Part shown: positions 57,729-64,000 of the stretch, piece after piece
Layout of the letters: every line of letters starts with the position of its first letter
Position numbering within the stretch: position 1 is the first letter of the stretch
Source of the DNA: Halomonas sp. HAL1
Lineage (GTDB): Bacteria > Pseudomonadota > Gammaproteobacteria > Pseudomonadales > Halomonadaceae
Reading direction: 5' to 3'
NCBI RefSeq assembly: GCF_030544485.1
Contig: NZ_CP130610.1
Span: 2,232,001-2,296,000 of the forward strand
Length of the DNA stretch: 64,000 bases
Made by a program: the position numbers and the translations under genes
Notes under the pieces: generated by a model
Told to the model about the DNA's origin: nothing
Database searches by the model: none
Seen by the model: the letters and a program-made list of their open reading frames with translations, nothing else

Positions 57729-58383
57729 ATTTTCCTTCTTCAAGTGCTGGGGGCAACGGTGCATTCATGGCAGCCACCACTACCGGGCGCAACCGCCTAA
57801 CCAAATCCCGCACGGTGACCTGCTCGTGATAATCCTTTTCAGCGATATCGCGCAGTGCATCAAGGCCTGAAAGCGTAAAAATCACCGTACCAAGCATAAA
57901 GTGTAGCCGCCAAAAGCGTTCCGCGTCAGGCAAGTCGGGCGTTGCTTGACGCACTAGCTCGGTGAAGCGGGTAAACACATCACCATACTCTTGCTGAATA
58001 TGACGCCTAAGGTGCCCCTGCGCTTGGCTATAGGCCAGGCCCAGCAAGCGCATAAACACCTTTAAACTGTTGCGCTCGGCAGGCACTGCCAGCACGGTAG
58101 TCGCCATTGTTTCGAGTAGCGTTTCCAACGGAATAACGCGCCCTGCATGCTGGGCTTCAAGCTCATCAAGCGCGGTATGAAAACGCTGGGTAAACGGGTC
58201 CAGATAGCGTGAAAACACGGCCTGAATTAAGGCTTTTTTGGAACCAAAATGGTAATTCACCGCCGCTAAATTGACGCGCGCTTTGCTAGTGATGTTGCGC
58301 AGCGATGTTTCAGCAAAACCTCGCTCAGCAAACAGCACTTCCGCGGTGTCGAGTATTCGAGTTACCGTATCAGATTGAGCCAT
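57706..58383 (-). CDS. psrA: TetR family regulator PsrA
   Basis: A 225-residue repressor. The N-terminal half is close to Pseudomonas PsrA: FAERGFAETSLRNITSKA, VNLAAVNYHFGSKKALI. PsrA responds to long-chain fatty acids and controls beta-oxidation, rpoS and type III secretion genes in pseudomonads. The C-terminal domain (MRLLGLAYSQAQGHLRRH, FWRLHFMLGTVIFTLSG) also matches. The gene is divergent from lexA as in Pseudomonas, and an operator of PsrA type lies 14 bp before its start, so autoregulation is likely. Confidence 0.9.
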   Translation of the reverse strand: MAQSDTVTRILDTAEVLFAERGFAETSLRNITSKARVNLAAVNYHFGSKKALIQAVFSRYLDPFTQRFHTALDELEAQHAGRVIPLETLLETMATTVLAVPAERNSLKVFMRLLGLAYSQAQGHLRRHIQQEYGDVFTRFTELVRQATPDLPDAERFWRLHFMLGTVIFTLSGLDALRDIAEKDYHEQVTVRDLVRRLRPVVVAAMNAPLPPALEEGKYANAQAR

Positions 58384-58396
58384 GCCGCTCTCCGGG

Positions 58397-58410
58397 GAAA
58401 CGAGTGTTTA
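58397..58410. promoter_or_regulatory. PsrA operator
   Basis: GAAAC-GAGT-GTTTA matches the PsrA site GAAAC-N4-GTTTC in nine of ten fixed positions. It begins 14 bp before the psrA start codon, where bound repressor would block its own promoter or elongation. Confidence 0.7.
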
Positions 58411-58575
58411 AAACATAGCAAAATACTATGCCATAACGTTGGTGGGCTCAACGCTTGATTTTCTGATGAAATATGGCTGCCTATATCAGTAGAAGCTTAG
58501 TTTAAAACGATTAGGAAAAATTCGGGGCCTTTCTAGATAGGGGTTGACAAGACATATACTGGACAGAGGAACATA

Positions 58576-58591
58576 CTGTATACTTAACCAC
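58576..58591. promoter_or_regulatory. Candidate LexA (SOS) box upstream of lexA
   Basis: CTGTATACTTAACCAC fits the CTG-N10-CAG rule with one mismatch (CAC) and has the usual AT-rich TATA start. It ends 59 bp before lexA. A TTGACA at 58544-58549 could be a -35 box. E. coli lexA also has imperfect boxes. Confidence 0.45.
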
Positions 58592-58650
58592 TTATCGATT
58601 AAGTCGACATTTATTTTGTTACTGTCTATTCACTATTATTGGAGTCTGGT

Positions 58651-59331
58651 ATGTCGCGTCCGCTAACCGCTCGCCAACAGCACGTATTTGATTTTATTGT
58701 TAAGACCATGGGCGAATTTGGCTACCCTCCGACCCGTGCTGAAATTGCGAAAGCGCTGGGTTTCCGTTCACCTAACGCAGCGGAAGAGCACCTGCGCGCG
58801 CTAGAGCGTAAAGGCGCTATTCGCATTATTCGCAATACGTCACGCGGTATTCGCCTACCTAATCAAGAGCCCCAAGAGGTAGTAGAAAGCACCGTAAGCG
58901 CGTTGCCCGCTGCCAATATTGAAGCCTCGCCTGCTGGCCTACCGGTGATTGGCGAAGTAGCCGCCGGGAGCCCTATCCTAGCTGCTGAGCATATTGACCG
59001 TTACTGCCCTCTGCCAGCCGAGTACTTCACTCCTAAAGCCGATTATTTGCTGCGTGTGCGAGGCCTTTCGATGAAGGATATTGGTATTTTAGAAGGTGAT
59101 TTATTGGCAGTTCACCGTACCGAGCGGGTGCGCGATGGCCAGATTGTAGTCGCGCGCCTAGATGATGAGGTAACCGTCAAGCGCTTCAAACGCCAGGGCC
59201 ACCAAGTAACGCTATTTGCGGAAAATGCAGACTTTGCGCCCATTGAAATCGACCTGCGTTCACAGTCACTCGATATCGAAGGTGTCGGCGTTGGCGTTAT
59301 TCGTGGCGGTAATGGTCAAGCACTGGGCTAA
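58651..59331 (+). CDS. lexA: SOS repressor LexA
   Basis: A 226-residue repressor-protease. The winged helix covers about 1-70 ([21 protein letters not shown]). The self-cleavage site is A105-G106 in GEVAAGSP; the catalytic pair is S140 (RGLSMKD) and K177 (VTVKRF). The linker (about 72-95) is longer than in E. coli. GGAG lies six bases before ATG 58651; an in-frame TTG upstream is unlikely. It is divergent from psrA; unlike Pseudomonas, no sulA follows. Confidence 0.96.
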   Translation: MSRPLTARQQHVFDFIVKTMGEFGYPPTRAEIAKALGFRSPNAAEEHLRALERKGAIRIIRNTSRGIRLPNQEPQEVVESTVSALPAANIEASPAGLPVIGEVAAGSPILAAEHIDRYCPLPAEYFTPKADYLLRVRGLSMKDIGILEGDLLAVHRTERVRDGQIVVARLDDEVTVKRFKRQGHQVTLFAENADFAPIEIDLRSQSLDIEGVGVGVIRGGNGQALG

Positions 59332-59340
59332 CCACCGTCG

Positions 59341-60012
59341 CTACTGCATGTCGATATAGCGGTGGTCATTAAAGGTGGCCACCCAATTAGGATGATAGAC
59401 CAGCAAAATACTCAGCAGCATCCCGGTAATAAACGCCTCTGAAGGCATTAGTAGAGGTAAGAAGCGTGCATACTCCTGAGCAAGATAGATAGCGTTAGGG
59501 TCTGTGCCTGCCACGATAATCAGCAGCACGGCAGCCAGCCCTGCCCCTAATGTTGCCAACGCCGCCCCAAAAAATCCGCAGGCAAATAGAAAAACCATCA
59601 GGTTATCCGGCAGGCGGCGATCTACCAGCCGCCACACTGTGCCAATAATGGCAGCCGGAACAATGCCCGTTACCAGTACATTCGCGCCCAGCAGCGTCCA
59701 CTCATTGCGGCCGATAACCACCATTGCCACATTGATGAGTACATTGCTGAGCAGCGCTAGTGGCGCTTTAAACACGAGTGTCATCAATACCGTAAAGACG
59801 AGATGCAGCGTTAGCCAGTCGACCGCCTGAGCGCGTAGCTGCCACATCAGCACCACTGCCAGCGTTGCGCCTAACCAACGGTGCTGAAGGGCATTGTCTT
59901 CCAGTAGCGCTTTCCAGGGCCGCCGCCAAAGAGCCCACACCACTACGCCTAACGAGAGTAGCGAGGTGAATATCAGCGCCCAGGGCGCCAGTACAGTTTG
60001 TGCGAACGACAT
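59341..60012 (-). CDS. COG3235 membrane protein, CbiM-like
   Basis: A 223-residue integral membrane protein with about six to seven spans. It resembles the energy-coupling-factor permease-like group that includes CbiM (LTLHLVFTVLMTLVFKAPLALLS, EAFITGMLLSILLVYHPNWV). His and Asp residues near both ends (the His in LTLHL, and NDHRYIDMQ at the C-terminus) could touch a metal. No partner ATPase is encoded nearby, so transport of cobalt or nickel is not proven. It converges with lexA (9 bp apart) and follows purU with 23 bp. Confidence 0.75.
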   Translation of the reverse strand: MSFAQTVLAPWALIFTSLLSLGVVVWALWRRPWKALLEDNALQHRWLGATLAVVLMWQLRAQAVDWLTLHLVFTVLMTLVFKAPLALLSNVLINVAMVVIGRNEWTLLGANVLVTGIVPAAIIGTVWRLVDRRLPDNLMVFLFACGFFGAALATLGAGLAAVLLIIVAGTDPNAIYLAQEYARFLPLLMPSEAFITGMLLSILLVYHPNWVATFNDHRYIDMQ

Positions 60013-60035
60013 AGCGGCTTCTCACTTTACGAGCG

Positions 60036-60890
60036 TTAGCTAAATACCACGGTCTTGTTGCCATGCACTAAAACACGATCCTCAAGATGCCAGCGTAAAC
60101 CGCGTGCGAGAACGGCTTTTTCAACATCACGCCCAAAGCGGACTAAATCGGTTGGGGTATGGCAGTGGCTAACGCGATGAATATCCTGTTCGATAATCGG
60201 GCCCGCGTCGAGTTCCTCGGTGACGTAGTGGCAGGTGGCGCCAATCAGCTTCACACCCCGCTGATATGCCTGGTGGTAGGGCTTCGCCCCAGCGAAAGAG
60301 GGTAAAAAACTGTGATGTATATTAATTACCCGCCCTGCATAGCGTGCGCACAGGTCAGGCGGCAGAATTTGCATATAACGCGCCAACACAACGCAATCAG
60401 CACGCGCACTATCGATTTCTGCTTGCACCTTGGCAAACGACACTTGCTTGTTATCGGGGTCTACTGGCACATAGTGATAAGGAATGCCGTACCACTCGGT
60501 CAATGAACGCATATCGTCATGGTTGGAAATGACGCCGACAATATCGCAATCCAACTCACCCGCCTGCCAGCGATAAAGCAAATCTACCAAGCAGTGTGAC
60601 TCTCTAGAGACCATCAACACCACCCGGCGGCGCTGCTGTGTATCCACCAATGACCACTGCATATCAAATTCGATCGCCACCGGCTCGAACGCTGCACGTA
60701 GCGCCTCCACCGACATCCCCACTGAATCCGCCAAGATTTCGTAACGCATAAAAAAACAGCCCGTTTCTAAATCGGAGTGCTGGCTTGCTTCAGTGATAGA
60801 CCCCCCTTGCTTAGCAATAAAGCTCGATACTCGGGCCACAATACCTACCCGATCAGGGCAGGACACAACTAAACGATAATAATGGGACAT
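60036..60890 (-). CDS. purU: Formyltetrahydrofolate deformylase
   Basis: A 284-residue enzyme that hydrolyses 10-formyl-THF to formate and THF, balancing one-carbon pools for purine synthesis. An N-terminal ACT domain (about 1-85, LVVSCPDRVGIVARVSSF) precedes the formyltransferase-like domain with VLARYMQILPPDL, NIHHSFLPSFAGAKPYHQA and the Asp in ELDAGPIIEQ. ATG 60890 fits the family start; an ATG 26 codons earlier adds sequence with no family match. Single gene, divergent from the RNase J gene. Confidence 0.94.
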   Translation of the reverse strand: MSHYYRLVVSCPDRVGIVARVSSFIAKQGGSITEASQHSDLETGCFFMRYEILADSVGMSVEALRAAFEPVAIEFDMQWSLVDTQQRRRVVLMVSRESHCLVDLLYRWQAGELDCDIVGVISNHDDMRSLTEWYGIPYHYVPVDPDNKQVSFAKVQAEIDSARADCVVLARYMQILPPDLCARYAGRVINIHHSFLPSFAGAKPYHQAYQRGVKLIGATCHYVTEELDAGPIIEQDIHRVSHCHTPTDLVRFGRDVEKAVLARGLRWHLEDRVLVHGNKTVVFS

Positions 60891-61036
60891 GTGAGCGACT
60901 CTTGACCTATTTCTAAGGTAATTATGACAAACCAACGGCTTAGGTTGCATAGTGTATCGGAAGGCCAAGGATGATTGTTAGCCGCCCCTGCCTTCCCGTA
61001 TAGTTGAGTCACTACTTTTTAGGCTTTTCATAACTG

Positions 61037-62731
61037 ATGCACTCTTCACGCGTTCAAATTCGTCCCCGTCGTCGTCCTCCGCTGCGCATGTTGCCGCTGG
61101 GGGGATGCGGTGAGATTGGTATGAATCTAACGCTCTACGGCTACGACGATCACTGGATTGTCGTCGACTGCGGCATGATGATTCGCCAGGATCTCCCCAA
61201 CTCACCGCTACAAGTGCCTAATCTTGATACACCAAAAGCATTAGGGATAGTCCCGAAAGCACTATTTATTACCCACGGCCATGAAGACCATATAGGTGCC
61301 GTCGCTTGGCTCTGGCCGATGTGGAATTGTCCTATTTATGCCACGCCATTAGCCGCGGGGCTGTTACGTCTTAAATTTGCTGAACATCAACTTAGCAGCG
61401 CTGCTATTCATGTCATCGAACCAGGTGAGGCACTTGAAAGCGGGCCGTTTACGCTACGCTACTTGCCGTTGACGCATTCAATACCTGAAAGCTGTGCCAT
61501 CATGATAATGGCTGGTGGCTATCGTGTTTTACATACCGGTGACTGGAAACTTGATCCTGAGCCGCTTATCGGCTCTCCGGTGAGCGCGGCACAGTTTAGA
61601 GCGCTGGCCCCGGTCGATTTAGTGGTCGGCGATTCCACCAACGCCCCCATGCCAGGCCACTCCGGCAGTGAAGGTGATGTGGCGAGAGCATTGGTAAAAA
61701 CCCTCGCTAACTGCCAGGGCCGTGTAGTTGTCTCTTGTTTTGCCAGTAACCTTGCGCGGGTATTGGCTATCGGGCGCGCAGCGCATCAGTGTGGCCGTCG
61801 CATCAGCTTAATGGGGCGCTCAATGGAGCGAATGGTTAGCGTTGCGCGTGGGCTTGGCTATATGGATGACTTACCGCCGCTGGTACCCAATCACGACCTG
61901 GGTTATCTCCCCCCGGATGAAGTGGTCATTATCGCCACCGGTAGCCAGGGTGAGGCGCGTGCCGCGCTTCAGCGCCTTGCTCAGGGCCGCCATCCCTTTG
62001 TTGATCTTCAGCCCGGCGATAATGTCATCTTCTCGGCTAAGGCCATTCCAGGCAACGAACGCCCTATTGAACAGCTAAAAAAACGTTTAGCGCAGTTAGG
62101 TGTTCGTATTTACGACGAAATCAACCATCCCGAGTTACATGCTACTGGGCACCCCGCGCATGATGAGCTAATCAAACTCTATCAATGGATTAAGCCGAAG
62201 CATCTGATGCCCGTCCACGGCGAAGCAAGGCATCAGCAGGCGCATCAGGCAATTGCCAGTCAATTAGGGATTAGCGCACCTTTGTCGCCAGTTAATGGCG
62301 ATTTAATCAGCTTTGATAACCAAGGGCTGCGCTGCGAGGCACGCTATCCCCAGCCGCCCTGCATCGTCAGTCAAAACAGTGTGGTTCCTCACCCAGGGTT
62401 GGAAGTAAAAGACGCCAGTACGGCACGTCGTGGCAGTTTGTACCTAGCACTACCAGTGACCGCGACTGATACGGGCTGGGCGCGCATTGGACGTTTGATG
62501 CTGGATGCGACGGGTGCCAGCCCGCTGGATGAAGATAGCTTTAGTGATTGGCTGGATGATCAGCTTGATGAGATTGCCGCCGACACACTGGCCGACCTTC
62601 GCCAAGCACTGCAGCCTCGCTTGGTACACTGGCTGGCGGAGCATATGCAGCACCTGCCCGATGTGCATCTTCAGATTATGGCCGCCGAAATGCCAGAGGC
62701 CATCACCCTAGACAATGCTGCCAATCGTTAG
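61037..62731 (+). CDS. RNase J family metallo-beta-lactamase ribonuclease
   Basis: A 564-residue protein with the RNase J build (family about 555 residues). Metallo-beta-lactamase motif FITHGHEDHIGAV, then LPLTHSIPESCA, LHTGDWKLD, GDSTNA, the beta-CASP segment GRSMERMVSVARGLGY, ATGSQGE, NPAHDEL-like HATGHPAHDEL, and MPVHGEARH. A C-terminal domain of about 100 residues follows. RNase J cuts or trims RNA from the 5' end. It is unusual for a gammaproteobacterium, most of which use RNase E alone. ATG 61037 is the likely start, though its ribosome site is weak; a Met at residue 18 is possible. Confidence 0.88.
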   Translation: MHSSRVQIRPRRRPPLRMLPLGGCGEIGMNLTLYGYDDHWIVVDCGMMIRQDLPNSPLQVPNLDTPKALGIVPKALFITHGHEDHIGAVAWLWPMWNCPIYATPLAAGLLRLKFAEHQLSSAAIHVIEPGEALESGPFTLRYLPLTHSIPESCAIMIMAGGYRVLHTGDWKLDPEPLIGSPVSAAQFRALAPVDLVVGDSTNAPMPGHSGSEGDVARALVKTLANCQGRVVVSCFASNLARVLAIGRAAHQCGRRISLMGRSMERMVSVARGLGYMDDLPPLVPNHDLGYLPPDEVVIIATGSQGEARAALQRLAQGRHPFVDLQPGDNVIFSAKAIPGNERPIEQLKKRLAQLGVRIYDEINHPELHATGHPAHDELIKLYQWIKPKHLMPVHGEARHQQAHQAIASQLGISAPLSPVNGDLISFDNQGLRCEARYPQPPCIVSQNSVVPHPGLEVKDASTARRGSLYLALPVTATDTGWARIGRLMLDATGASPLDEDSFSDWLDDQLDEIAADTLADLRQALQPRLVHWLAEHMQHLPDVHLQIMAAEMPEAITLDNAANR

Positions 62732-62753
62732 TGGTGCATCATTGCGGAGTAGC

Positions 62754-62790
62754 AAGACGTGGCAAACTCACTCCCAGCGTGCCGCGTCTT
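62754..62790. terminator. Weak convergent hairpin
   Basis: AAGACGTGGCA / TGCCGCGTCTT, an 11-bp stem with one G-T pair, 23 bp after the RNase J stop and reaching into the end of moaE. A short CTTCTT follows on the plus strand. Activity is uncertain. Confidence 0.35.
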
Positions 62791-63223
62791 CTTGATCAGA
62801 GTGGCGTTCTTTGACCCAATATTCTCCCTGAGTGGAGTGCTCTTTCTTCCAGAAAGGCGCCTGGGTTTTTAAAAAATCCATAATAAAATCGCAGGCTTCA
62901 AACGCCTCCCGGCGGTGGGCGCTAGCCACTAGCACTCTCACGATGGGGTCGCCAGGGCCCAGGTAACCGACGCGATGAATTATCCGCACCGCTTGTAGCG
63001 ACCAACGCTGCCAAGCCTGCTCGCCAATCTCCGTTAGCGTGCGCTCGGTCATACCGGGGTAATGTTCCAGTGTTAACCCCGTCACATCGGGCGTTTCATT
63101 GAAATCACGCACCAGTCCGGTAAAGCTCACCACCGCGCCAATATTGCTGCGCCCGGCTAATGCATCGCTATAGCCGTAGTCCATTGAGAATGGCGCTGCT
63201 TGCACCGCTACCTTAATATCCAC
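62768..63223 (-). CDS. moaE: Molybdopterin synthase catalytic subunit
   Basis: A 151-residue enzyme subunit that, with MoaD thiocarboxylate, turns cPMP into molybdopterin. Seen: GAVVSFTGLVRDFNE, LEHYPGMTER, HRVGYLGPGD, VASAHRREAFEACDFIMD and the catalytic Lys stretch KTQAPFWKKE. It begins 2 nt after the MoaC-MoaD stop, so both are read from one mRNA. The product supports molybdenum enzymes such as XdhAB. Confidence 0.95.
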   Translation of the reverse strand: MDIKVAVQAAPFSMDYGYSDALAGRSNIGAVVSFTGLVRDFNETPDVTGLTLEHYPGMTERTLTEIGEQAWQRWSLQAVRIIHRVGYLGPGDPIVRVLVASAHRREAFEACDFIMDFLKTQAPFWKKEHSTQGEYWVKERHSDQEDAARWE

Positions 63224-63225
63224 CG

Positions 63226-64000
63226 TTACCCCCCTGTGACCGGTGGGAAAAACGCCACTTCGTCATCATCGGTCACTAGCGCATCATCGTTTGCCATTAC
63301 CTGATTAATGGCGCATAACGTACGCTGATCAGTAAGCAATTTAAACCGATCATCGCGCTCGGCCAGCGCTGCTTTTAAACCACTGATATCGCGACTAGCA
63401 AGCTGGTCCAGCCCGACAGTCGCCTCGCTTTCACCTACCCGCTCGCGCAGTTCAGCCAGAAATTTAACCCGCACACAGGGGGAGGGACAGCGCTCACCCA
63501 GGCTTACTTCTCCTGACGTGCCTTCGCCCGTCACGATAGGCGACTGCCTATTCACACGCTGATAATCCCCGCGTTGGCCGCCCTGCTTGCTATCGAGCTG
63601 GATCGCGTCAATACGCATGCCCTTATCGACCGCTTTGCACATATCGTAGAGGGTTAAGCAGGCGACTGAAACGGCCGTCAGCGCTTCCATCTCAACACCG
63701 GTGCGACCATTTAAACGACACAGCGACGTTACATGCACACAGGACTCGGCCATGTCGATCTCGAATTCAACCGACACCTTTGATAGCGCCAAGGCATGGC
63801 AGAGCGGAATCAATTCATGGGTGCGTTTTGCCGCCTGAATACCCGCGATACGGGCGGTGGCCAGGACATCTCCTTTCGGTAATCCCCCCTCGCTGAGCAA
63901 CGTCAGCGTTTCAGGCAGCATTACAATGCGCCCCGAGGCGACGGCTTCGCGGCGCGTTTCTTGTTTATCGCCGACATCCACCATGTTGGCTTCGCCCCGG
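63226..64000 (-). CDS. moaC-moaD: MoaC-MoaD fusion, 5' end cut by window edge
   Basis: One open frame covers two cofactor enzymes. The MoaC part makes cPMP with Moa[45 protein letters not shown] and [11 protein letters not shown]. After a linker of about 25-30 residues comes a MoaD ubiquitin-like part ([13 protein letters not shown] ... [10 protein letters not shown]) ending in the needed Gly-Gly. A start at ATG 63984 is possible, but codons before it read RGEAN, and known MoaC proteins carry the same GEAHMVDV pattern about 15 residues in, so the true start probably lies beyond the window. MoaC and MoaD are normally separate proteins. Confidence 0.88.
   Translation of the reverse strand, partial: RGEANMVDVGDKQETRREAVASGRIVMLPETLTLLSEGGLPKGDVLATARIAGIQAAKRTHELIPLCHALALSKVSVEFEIDMAESCVHVTSLCRLNGRTGVEMEALTAVSVACLTLYDMCKAVDKGMRIDAIQLDSKQGGQRGDYQRVNRQSPIVTGEGTSGEVSLGERCPSPCVRVKFLAELRERVGESEATVGLDQLASRDISGLKAALAERDDRFKLLTDQRTLCAINQVMANDDALVTDDDEVAFFPPVTGG

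Overview
The window reads as chromosomal core DNA of a moderately GC-rich gammaproteobacterium, most likely Halomonadaceae (Halomonas or a close relative). This rests on three things: the 16S rRNA gene with its GATCTAGCTTGCTAGATGC variable-region hairpin, the Pseudomonas-like order nagZ / psrA / lexA, and the style of the respiratory and purine genes. No database search was possible, so the assignment is an inference. No phage, transposon, plasmid or CRISPR signature was seen. Nearly all DNA is coding or rRNA.

Layout. 1-2.7 kb: an aa3-type cytochrome c oxidase block (subunit I cut by the window edge, cytochrome c-fused subunit II, a DUF2970 protein) and a small lipoprotein. 2.7-12.1 kb: HrpB helicase and a RutR-type TetR regulator, divergent from xdhA-xdhB-xdhC-guaD (xanthine dehydrogenase and guanine deaminase). 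A perfect palindrome of RutR type lies in the divergent promoter. 12.2-17.8 kb: a complete rRNA operon on the minus strand (16S, tRNA-Ile, tRNA-Ala, 23S, 5S) with promoter, boxA sites, processing stem and terminator. 17.9-27 kb: di-haem cytochrome c peroxidase, adenine deaminase, a cyanide-insensitive-like bd oxidase operon cydABDC, and a Ca2+/cation antiporter. 27-36.5 kb: pqiABC lipid transport genes, a helix-hairpin-helix protein, RhlE-type helicase, CynX-type transporter, asparaginase and small conserved proteins. 36.5-44.3 kb: an SRPBCC protein, queC-queE-tandem queD-like-ykgJ-like operon, a ~1,300-residue SARP/AAA/TPR regulator and MiaE. 44.7-57 kb: acnB, an RraA homologue, a membrane glycerophosphodiesterase, gamma-glutamyltransferase, ppsA divergent from ppsR, hpt and nagZ. 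57-64 kb: an L,D-transpeptidase, psrA divergent from lexA, a COG3235 membrane protein, purU, an RNase J homologue, moaE and a moaC-moaD fusion that runs off the window.

How the parts fit. Purine breakdown recurs: adenine deaminase makes hypoxanthine, guanine deaminase makes xanthine, and XdhAB oxidises both to urate. XdhC and the Moco genes moaCD/moaE supply the cofactor, and Hpt provides the competing salvage route. Respiration is the second theme (aa3 oxidase, bd oxidase, cytochrome c peroxidase). PpsA and its regulator PpsR form a paired gluconeogenic switch.

I found no clear undescribed multi-gene system. The items most worth a second look are the MoaC-MoaD fusion, the tandem QueD-like protein with complementary degenerate halves, the giant SARP-cyclase-like-AAA regulator, the RNase J homologue, and several perfect intergenic palindromes (upstream of xdhA, upstream of pqiA, upstream of nagZ, and inside the rRNA spacer).
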